Positions 1-4,994 of a stretch of 9,768 nt of DNA are shown here, in pieces (position 1 is the first letter of the stretch; each line of letters begins with the position of its first letter). Below the pieces are notes generated by a model that did not search any database, was not told the DNA's origin, and saw nothing but the letters and a program-made list of their open reading frames with translations. A program made the translations under genes and the position numbers. The DNA is taken from assembly GCA_017959625.1 (NCBI GenBank), contig JAGDAG010000058.1, forward strand, positions 1 to 9,768, given 5' to 3'. This stretch comes from Abditibacteriota bacterium. GTDB lineage: Bacteria; Armatimonadota; UBA5829.

Positions 1-2242
1 GGACCTTTTCCAGCATATGGTTCGCAGCCCTGACCACCGAAGAAAACATTATGCCCAGAACGTATCTCTGAAGCCCCGTCCCCGAGTCGCCCCGGAGGCT
101 TTTGGCAAAAAGGCAGTCTTCCTCGGCCTTCTGCAGGCTCTCTTCGAGCCCGCCGTCCTCATTTGTGAGCCGGCCGTATTTTTCCCCAAGCCTTTTTATT
201 TCGCCCGAAAGCGTTCCGGCCTGAGTGTTGTATTCTTTTTGAGCCTTCTCCGCCTCCTTTATGGCTGTTTCGCACTTGTCTTTGTCCGGCTCGGTCTTGC
301 CGTCGAGTTCTTTTTGAAGTCTTTCAATATTTTCCCGGGCAGCCTTTACGCCGGCGTCATATTCGTGGACGGCATCCAAAAGCTCCTTTCTTTCCTCCCC
401 GGAGAGCAGCAGGGCTTCCGCCTCCTCCCGGGAGCCGAAGCCGTTTTCGCCGAGCCCCTTTTCCAGAGCCCCGGCGGCGTTATCCCGGGCAATGCGGGCA
501 TTCTCCGTTTCCTTTTCCGCAGAAGAAGCCCGGGTTTCGGCCTTCGTCCGAGAATCTTTGGCGGCCTTTTCCGCGTTTTCCAAAGCGGTTGCGTCGCCAT
601 CATACTTTTTTATCGCTTTCTCAAGCTTTTTTATCTCTTTTTCCAGAGCCTCTGCGGTCTCTATCCCCGGAACCAGGGCCTTTTTTCTTTCCGACAGCCC
701 GGCGGCGTATCCCGCCAGCGCTTTTTCCGCCTTTTCCCGGGCGGCGCTTTTTTCCTTCAGCGTCTTGTCCGCCTTTTCCTGCTCCTTTAGCTGTTTTTCC
801 AGTTCGTCATTCTTGCCGTCCGCCTGCCTTTTTGCTTCTTCCACGGTTTCTTTTGAGGCTCTGTTTTCCGCGGGCTTTGCCTTTTTGGGGTGCCGGGTGC
901 TGCCGCACACGGGACAGGGTTCTCCCTCCTTCAGCCCTTCCGCCAGCTCTCCGGTTATGCCGGCAATATAGGCGTCCAGAAGTTCGCCGTGCCGGGCGAT
1001 GAGGGCTTTGTGTTCTTCCCGAAGCCCGTTGATAACGACGGAATACGCGCCTCTGGCTTTTTCTGCCTCTTTTTCATCTTTTTCGGCAGTATTAAACGCC
1101 TCTTCCAGCCCGGCGCGCTCTTCTTCCGCTTCGGCAAGCCTCTCGTAGGCCTCCCGCTTTCCTTCAAAAACGGCTTTATCGGCTTTGCGCTTTTCGTTTT
1201 CTTTTTCTTTTTCCCTGTGGAGCCTCAGCTTTTCGGAGGCCGCCCGAAAGGCCTCCTCCGCTTCTTCAAGAGCCTTGCCGGCGGTTTTCTGCTGCCTTTC
1301 TCTTTCGGAAAGGTCGTTTGCGGCATCTTTTTCTTTATCGATCAGCTGCCGGACTTTCTCGGCCCGTTCCGCGCCCTTCAGCCGCGCCTCGTTTCCGTCG
1401 CGCTCGGCTTTTCGGCCGTCAAGCTCCTCTATGCGTCCTTCGGCGTTATGCAGATCCCCGAAGCGGCCCGCCAGGGAAAGCAGGTCGTTTTGCTCCCGGA
1501 TGGTTTGGTCATAACCGGCCTTACGGTATTCCTCGTCTCTTTCGGCTTTTTCCTTTTCCAGGCCCTCCAGCTTTTCGGAGAGCTCCGAAAGGGTGCCGCA
1601 GCCCTCTTCTTCAAGGCTGTTTTTGATGCTCTGCTGTTTTTGCTTAAGGGCATTGCGGGCAGCTTCGGCGTCCCGGAACATGATGTCGGCTATCCTCTGC
1701 CACTTTTCCTCTCCCAATATGCTGGCGAGGATCTGTTCCTTGTTATCGGGGCCGGAGGTAAGGAATTTTTCAAACTGCCCCTGGGGAAGGACCATTATCT
1801 GGCGGAACTGATCGAAACTCAGCCCGATGATCTCGGCGCTCTTTGCATTCATTTTTGTATCGACGGGGTTATCAAACAGAGGGTCCCATCCGCCGTTTTC
1901 ATTTTTTATAAGCGCTTTGCGGTAAGGCGACAGCTTTTTTGTCCCGAACTTATATCCCCGCTCAAAAAGATAGCGCTTTCCGCCTGCTTCAAACTCAAAC
2001 TTTACAAAAGTAGCGGTTTTTTGGTCTGCCCGCGTGCAGCGCATTTTTTCAAGCTCGTCCCTGCCGGCGCCGCTGCTTCTTCCGTAAAGAGCAAAGGTCA
2101 TGGCGTCGAGTATCATGGTCTTCCCGGCGCCGGTATTCCCGCAGACAAGAAACAGCCCTTCCTTTGCCAGGTCGTCAAAATCCACCGTCTCATGGCCTTC
2201 ATAGGGCCCGAAGGCCTGAAATTCGACTTTTATGGGTCTCAC
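1..2242 (-). CDS. sbcC: SbcC, Rad50-like ATPase of the SbcCD nuclease (C-terminus beyond the window)
   Basis: ATPase/coiled-coil subunit of SbcCD, the bacterial Mre11-Rad50 complex that processes DNA hairpins and blocked double-strand ends in the cytoplasm. Seen: the frame is open from a GTG at 2242 to the left edge, 747 codons. Residues 35-42 are a Walker A loop, GNTGAGKT (family usually GPTGAGKS/T). LPQGQF at 152-157 is the SbcC Q-loop region. Long charged coiled coils rich in Glu, Lys and Ala flank a zinc hook, CPVC, at 443-446. Near the edge GLQRYVLGI and AANHMLEKV match the start of the C-terminal ATPase lobe; the signature motif and Walker B lie outside. I estimate 130-190 residues are missing, giving a total near 900, shorter than E. 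coli SbcC (1048). The GTG overlaps the sbcD stop (GTGA), with AGGAGG ten bases upstream, indicating translational coupling. Identity is secure; only the true C-terminus is unknown. Confidence 0.96.
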   Translation of the reverse strand, partial: MRPIKVEFQAFGPYEGHETVDFDDLAKEGLFLVCGNTGAGKTMILDAMTFALYGRSSGAGRDELEKMRCTRADQKTATFVKFEFEAGGKRYLFERGYKFGTKKLSPYRKALIKNENGGWDPLFDNPVDTKMNAKSAEIIGLSFDQFRQIMVLPQGQFEKFLTSGPDNKEQILASILGEEKWQRIADIMFRDAEAARNALKQKQQSIKNSLEEEGCGTLSELSEKLEGLEKEKAERDEEYRKAGYDQTIREQNDLLSLAGRFGDLHNAEGRIEELDGRKAERDGNEARLKGAERAEKVRQLIDKEKDAANDLSERERQQKTAGKALEEAEEAFRAASEKLRLHREKEKENEKRKADKAVFEGKREAYERLAEAEEERAGLEEAFNTAEKDEKEAEKARGAYSVVINGLREEHKALIARHGELLDAYIAGITGELAEGLKEGEPCPVCGSTRHPKKAKPAENRASKETVEEAKRQADGKNDELEKQLKEQEKADKTLKEKSAAREKAEKALAGYAAGLSERKKALVPGIETAEALEKEIKKLEKAIKKYDGDATALENAEKAAKDSRTKAETRASSAEKETENARIARDNAAGALEKGLGENGFGSREEAEALLLSGEERKELLDAVHEYDAGVKAARENIERLQKELDGKTEPDKDKCETAIKEAEKAQKEYNTQAGTLSGEIKRLGEKYGRLTNEDGGLEESLQKAEEDCLFAKSLRGDSGTGLQRYVLGIMFSSVVRAANHMLEKV

Positions 2243-3381
2243 TGTTCCGTTTCCTCCTTTTCGTATTCCTTCAATGCAGCCCCGAAGAGTTCCGTCCAGC
2301 GTTCTTCGGGCTCTCTTCCCATGATGTCTCTGCAGAAGCGGACAAATACGCTTTCGGGATCCCCGGCGGCGTTTTCGTATTCCGCGGCTGTCATGGTCAC
2401 CCTGGAGCCTTCCGCTTCAAGGCTTTTGCCGACTGTTTCCAGAGGATTCTCATATATCTCCCTGAACCGGGAAATAAGCTCCGCTCCCGCATAGCTGTCC
2501 GTAACGTCAAGACGCACGTATCCCCTGCGGATATCCTCGTCCATATCTCCCCGAAGCAGCTCCTCCCGGGTCCCCGTAAGGGTGGCCCGCTTATGGAGCA
2601 GGGGCACGGGCACGATTTTCTGCTGCCCCGTGTCCGTATCGATCAGCGTCACGCTTTTTACCTGCTTTTCCTCCCTGCCGAAGGAATAAGGCATAAAGGT
2701 GCCGCTGTAGCGGATACGCTCGCTGATCTGCTGAGGCCCGTGGAGATGCCCCAGGGCCACGTAATCGAAGCCCTCAAACACGCCGGCGCCCACCGTTGCG
2801 GCGCCGCCCAGCTCTGCGGCCCGGTCGCTTTCCGAAGTCTCGCCGTCCACTATATAGGCGTGGGCGACCAGCACCCTTTTCCGCCCCGGGGAAAAAGATT
2901 CTCTGTATTTGTCCAGCACCGCTCTGTAGGCGTCTTCCAGCGACTCCACGCTGCCGGCCGTATCCGGATAGACCGACTTTACCCTGTCGGTGGATATCCA
3001 GGGCAGAAGATAAATGTCCGTATCCCCGGAAGACACCGTATACGGCTCGGAGCGCAGGCTGCCGGCGATATACAGCCCGCTTTTTTTCAGAAGCCCTTCC
3101 AGCTGGGCAAGGCGTTCAGGGCTGTCGTGGTTGCCGGCTATCATATAGACCGGGATGCCCAGCTCCCCGCAGATATGGGTCAGGAGCTCGTCATAAAGCC
3201 CGTGGGCTTCGGCGGAGGCCACGCTTTTGTCAAAAACGTCCCCCGCTATTATCATCCCGTCCGCATTTTCCTCCCGGGCTATCCGGCAGATCTGCCCCAC
3301 TGCGAATCTCTGGTCCTCCAGATAAGAACCGCCGGGGAAAGTCATCCCCAGGTGCCAGTCCGACGTATGAAGAAGTTTCAT
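2239..3381 (-). CDS. sbcD: SbcD, Mre11-like nuclease subunit of SbcCD
   Basis: Metal-dependent exonuclease/endonuclease subunit that pairs with SbcC. Seen: 380 residues, close to E. coli SbcD (400). The calcineurin-like phosphoesterase motifs are in order: DWHLG (D8, H10), GDVFD (D48), GNHDS (N84, H85, D86), VAHAYIVDG (H174) and GHLHGPQ (H212, H214). All expected metal ligands are present, so the nuclease should be active. The C-terminal 150 residues or so form the less conserved SbcD capping region. ATG at 3381 is preceded by GGGAGGG at about five bases spacing, and MKLLHTSDWHLG is the normal N-terminus of the family. The stop overlaps the sbcC start by four bases, so the pair is made from one message. 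A TATAAT lies about 33 bases upstream of the start and may give the pair its own promoter. Confidence 0.97.
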   Translation of the reverse strand: MKLLHTSDWHLGMTFPGGSYLEDQRFAVGQICRIAREENADGMIIAGDVFDKSVASAEAHGLYDELLTHICGELGIPVYMIAGNHDSPERLAQLEGLLKKSGLYIAGSLRSEPYTVSSGDTDIYLLPWISTDRVKSVYPDTAGSVESLEDAYRAVLDKYRESFSPGRKRVLVAHAYIVDGETSESDRAAELGGAATVGAGVFEGFDYVALGHLHGPQQISERIRYSGTFMPYSFGREEKQVKSVTLIDTDTGQQKIVPVPLLHKRATLTGTREELLRGDMDEDIRRGYVRLDVTDSYAGAELISRFREIYENPLETVGKSLEAEGSRVTMTAAEYENAAGDPESVFVRFCRDIMGREPEERWTELFGAALKEYEKEETEQ

Positions 3382-3413
3382 AGATCCCTCCCGTTATTTT
3401 TCAGTCCAGTATT

Positions 3414-3440
3414 ATTATACGATTTTTTGCCCGGCGGCAA
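3414..3440 (-). promoter_or_regulatory. Candidate sbcDC promoter
   Basis: On the minus strand TATAAT (3419-3414) is a perfect -10 hexamer. Upstream, TTGCCG (3440-3435) matches four of six positions of a -35, but the spacer is only 15 bases, shorter than the preferred 17. The -35 sits within an inverted repeat. This would give a leader of roughly 25 bases before the sbcD ATG. The assignment is by consensus only. Confidence 0.4.
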
Positions 3441-3461
3441 TACTGCCGTTTGTATCCGGGC
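3429..3461. repeat. Nested inverted repeat between the zinc-ribbon gene and sbcD
   Basis: The outer arms GCCCGG (3429-3434) and CCGGGC (3456-3461) enclose an inner hairpin CGGCA-ATAC-TGCCG (3435-3448). In the leftward direction the structure is followed by six A residues, not T residues, so it is not a classical intrinsic terminator for the zinc-ribbon gene, whose stop codon it touches. It overlaps the candidate -35 of sbcD, so it could act as an operator or as an RNA stem. Confidence 0.55.
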
Positions 3462-3973
3462 TATCCGTTGCGTTCCCTCAGCTGCCGCCGCTCCTGTATC
3501 CGAAGCCATTCCAGCCATCTTTTGAAGGGATACAGTATAAGCATCGTAAGCCCTGCGGTGTCCAGCAGAGCGAGAAGATAGTGCCACAATTCCATATCTC
3601 CGCGGACGGTCACGTCCGTTCCGAAAAAGGACTGCGTCTCCGTACCCACCAGCGTATTGCCCACCACAAGTATCATTCCCGGAAGAATATCCAGAAACAA
3701 TATCACGGCAGCCCAGAGCAAAAACCACGAATCGCCGGATCTGTGTTTGCTCAGAGTATATTCCGATACTGTATCGTTCTCCCCCCCGGAAGAAGGCGAA
3801 GCGCCGTCGTCCGCGGCGCGGGGCGTTTCCCCGGGGGAAGCGGCCTCTTCTCTTTCCCGGGCAAGCCGTTCCTCCCGGGCTCGCCTTTCCTCTTCTGCTT
3901 TGAAATCAAGCCTGCACTTTGTGCACCAAAGCTGTCCTTCCGAATACTCTGCTCCGCATCTCGGGCATTTCAT
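3461..3973 (-). CDS. Zinc-ribbon protein with two predicted membrane segments, function unknown
   Basis: I do not recognise a named family. Seen in 170 residues: an N-terminal zinc ribbon with C3-x2-C6 and C17-x2-C20 (MKCPRCGAEYSEG type); a highly charged helix rich in Arg and Glu at about 25-45; a flexible linker rich in Ser, Gly, Pro and Asp at about 46-80; a hydrophobic segment at about 83-105; a short loop; a second hydrophobic segment at about 130-150; and a basic tail (RIQERRQLRERNG). Predicted topology is two membrane passes with both ends, and so the ribbon, in the cytoplasm. ATG at 3973 has AGGAG seven bases upstream. The gene lies 99 bases after vwa and 79 before sbcD on the same strand. 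Part of the linker (about residues 48-52) is encoded by a 13-base string also found in the intergenic repeat near vwa. The role is unknown; membrane-anchored adaptor or regulator is a guess. Confidence 0.85.
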   Translation of the reverse strand: MKCPRCGAEYSEGQLWCTKCRLDFKAEEERRAREERLAREREEAASPGETPRAADDGASPSSGGENDTVSEYTLSKHRSGDSWFLLWAAVILFLDILPGMILVVGNTLVGTETQSFFGTDVTVRGDMELWHYLLALLDTAGLTMLILYPFKRWLEWLRIQERRQLRERNG

Positions 3974-3991
3974 ATTTTTTCTCCTTTTGCT

Positions 3992-4051
3992 CCGGCGCCG
4001 CCGGTCTTCCGGGTTTCCCCCGGGGCGTCCGGCGCGGCTGCGCCGCGCCGG
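3992..4051. repeat. Cluster of three GC-rich hairpins (REP-like)
   Basis: Most of the 99-base gap between vwa and the zinc-ribbon gene consists of three adjacent inverted repeats: CCGGC-GCC-GCCGG (3992-4004), CCGGG-TTTCC-CCCGG (4009-4023), and a perfect 10-bp stem, arms CCGGCGCGGC and GCCGCGCCGG with a 3-base loop (4029-4051). None is followed by a T tract in the leftward direction, so termination is unlikely; transcript stabilisation or a dispersed palindromic repeat is more plausible. The 11-mer GCTGCGCCGCG (4037-4047) recurs at 4819-4829 in the vwa/ppk tandem repeat. Confidence 0.65.
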
Positions 4052-4072
4052 CCTTCCTTTATATCGCAGGCA

Positions 4073-4681
4073 CTATTTGCCCCGCTTTTTATAGTCTTTT
4101 TTGACCTCGGCGTCAAAACCGTCCAGTTCTTTCTTGTTGCTTATCAGATCAACCGCTTCGCTCATGGCGCACATGGCCAGATCGGCGCCCCGGTCGTCGG
4201 CAACGAAATCGGCCGAGCGGGCGACCCCCCGTTTTGCCGCCTCTTCCGCGGCGTCTATATTGGCGCCCATGAAGATAAACTCCCAGCCGTCTTTGTTTTT
4301 CTCTTCCACAAGCTTTTTGATATCCTTTGTGGTGTAGTCGGTGCTGGCGTTCTCCATACCGTCGGTCAAAACGAAAAACAACACCTTTTCTCCCTTTTCA
4401 ACGAGCCCTTCCATGGTCTTTATGGTTTTGCCCATGGCGTCGTTAAGGGCCGTGCAGCAGTCGGGATGGTAGCTTTTTTCGGTAAGAGGCTCCACTCCCG
4501 GAGCGGGGGTCCTCACCTCGGGAAAGGCGATATGGTCGTTGAAGACGCATACGGTGTAAAGCATCTCCGGCTCCTTGTGCTCCTCCAGCACCCTGTTGAA
4601 GCCCTTTATGACCTCCGGGGCCATAGAGTACATGGATCCGCTTTTGTCTATGACAAAAGCAATGTTCATCTTTTCTTTCAT
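4073..4681 (-). CDS. Small cytoplasmic VWA-domain protein
   Basis: A stand-alone von Willebrand factor A domain of 202 residues. Seen: a complete metal-ion-dependent adhesion site, DKSGS (D12, S14, S16), T77 in CCTALNDAMG, and D107 in LTDGMENAS. The segment GWEFIFMGANIDA near the C-terminal half is typical of a widespread bacterial family of small VWA proteins whose biochemical role is not established. There is no signal peptide or membrane segment, and the C-terminus is lysine-rich. The frame is open to a TTG at 4693, but I choose ATG at 4681 because GGAGG lies five bases before it, whereas the TTG would overlap that GGAGG. It is the first leftward gene after the divergent repeat region and may be co-transcribed with the zinc-ribbon gene. 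A metal-dependent protein-binding role follows from the family; the partner is unknown. Confidence 0.9.
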   Translation of the reverse strand: MKEKMNIAFVIDKSGSMYSMAPEVIKGFNRVLEEHKEPEMLYTVCVFNDHIAFPEVRTPAPGVEPLTEKSYHPDCCTALNDAMGKTIKTMEGLVEKGEKVLFFVLTDGMENASTDYTTKDIKKLVEEKNKDGWEFIFMGANIDAAEEAAKRGVARSADFVADDRGADLAMCAMSEAVDLISNKKELDGFDAEVKKDYKKRGK

Positions 4682-4685
4682 AACA

Positions 4686-4690
4686 TCCTC
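4686..4690 (-). promoter_or_regulatory. Ribosome binding site deciding the vwa start
   Basis: GGAGG on the minus strand stands five bases before ATG 4681. The upstream in-frame TTG at 4693 runs directly into this motif and so has no room for its own site. This favours the shorter protein. Confidence 0.8.
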
Positions 4691-4739
4691 CAAAAAGTTT
4701 ATTCCGGCCGGGCTGCGCCGGGGCGTTTCCCCGCCGGCA

Positions 4740-4745
4740 ATTATA
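4740..4745 (-). promoter_or_regulatory. Candidate -10 element for vwa
   Basis: TATAAT on the minus strand, within copy A of the tandem repeat, about 60 bases before the vwa start. An identical TATAAT occurs in copy B (4849-4844). No recognisable -35 lies 16-18 bases upstream of either, so a leftward promoter here would need an activator or an alternative sigma factor. Confidence 0.35.
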
Positions 4746-4771
4746 TTATCTCACTTTCCGCGCCCGGGGTG

Positions 4772-4788
4772 GTCGCCAAAAAGGTGAC
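4772..4788. promoter_or_regulatory. Operator-like dyad in repeat copy A
   Basis: GTCGCC-AAAAA-GGTGAC: six-base arms about an A tract, with one G/T mismatch (a wobble pair if transcribed). The equivalent in copy B (4876-4892) is GGCGCC-AAAAC-GGCGAC, with a four-base central match plus the outer pair. Retention in both copies suggests a protein site or RNA stem, but no regulator can be named. Confidence 0.3.
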
Positions 4789-4929
4789 ATTTATTTTTTG
4801 CTTCCTTTTTGTCCGGAAGCTGCGCCGCGTTTTTCCGCCGGCAATTATATTATCTCACTTCCCGCGCCCGGCGTGGGCGCCAAAACGGCGACATTTTTTC
4901 CGGCCGTTTTGTCCGAAAGCCGCGCCTTC

Positions 4930-4958
4930 TTGACACCGCGGGCGCGATATGCTATTAT
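4930..4958 (+). promoter_or_regulatory. sigma70-type promoter of ppk1
   Basis: TTGACA (4930-4935, perfect -35), a 17-base spacer, then TATTAT (4953-4958, five of six of the -10 consensus). Transcription should begin near 4965, giving a leader of about 30 bases before the ppk1 ATG. It lies within the third, degenerate tandem copy. It is the clearest promoter in the window. Confidence 0.85.
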
Positions 4959-4984
4959 TATCTTATATTAAGACCCGCAACAAC

Positions 4985-4989
4985 GGAGG
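4985..4989 (+). promoter_or_regulatory. Ribosome binding site deciding the ppk1 start
   Basis: GGAGG lies five bases before ATG 4995. The frame is open further upstream to an ATG at 4809, but that would place the start before the promoter and inside the repeat, so 4995 is the start. Confidence 0.85.
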
Positions 4990-4994
4990 CGTTT

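Larger units (their letters stand above)
4704..4970. repeat. Tandem imperfect repeat, three copies, in the vwa/ppk divergent region
   Basis: Copy A runs about 4704-4810, copy B about 4811-4910, and a degenerate copy C about 4911-4970. The core of A (4731-4791) and B (4835-4895) is 61 bases long without gaps and matches at 56 positions. It begins CCGCCGGCAATTATATTATC and ends GACATT. Both units pass into T-rich sequence and then a GTCCG(G/A)AAGC(T/C)GCGCC junction, at 4811 and 4911. After the second junction copy C diverges, keeping CCGC(C/G)GGC and an ATTATTATC-like stretch, and it contains the ppk promoter. This region fills nearly the whole 313-base gap between vwa and ppk1; no gene is supported in it. 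Confidence 0.85.

Noticed and set aside
890..2494. Long rightward reading frame of 534 codons across sbcC
   Set aside because: It is the antisense shadow of the sbcC coiled-coil region. It is Phe/Leu-rich as expected from the complement of Glu/Lys codons and contains no family motif.
2164..3525. Long rightward frame of 453 codons across sbcD
   Set aside because: Antisense of sbcD, whose own frame has all the phosphoesterase motifs.
4029..4051. Intrinsic terminator after vwa
   Set aside because: The 10-bp stem is perfect, but the leftward strand has ACGCCCC after it, not T residues.
1..4681. A new defence system made of VWA, zinc-ribbon protein and SbcCD
   Set aside because: SbcCD is an ordinary housekeeping repair pair with intact motifs, and no toxin, extra nuclease, protease or mobile-element gene accompanies the two unknown proteins. 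Gene order alone is too little to support the claim.
3581..4933. Long rightward frame of 450 codons across the zinc-ribbon and vwa genes
   Set aside because: It crosses two well-supported leftward genes, the hairpin cluster and the tandem repeat, and shows no domain.
4704..4970. CRISPR array
   Set aside because: Only two to three units with a period near 104 bases, no short direct repeats with unique spacers, and no cas genes.
4809..4994. 62-codon N-terminal extension of PPK1
   Set aside because: It would be translated from the repeat upstream of the promoter. The PPK1 family starts near the chosen ATG, which has a good GGAGG.
4700..4994. Pho box upstream of ppk1
   Set aside because: I looked for paired CTGTCA-type repeats 11 bases apart. 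Only isolated GTGACAT and GCGACAT strings occur, about 104 bases apart.
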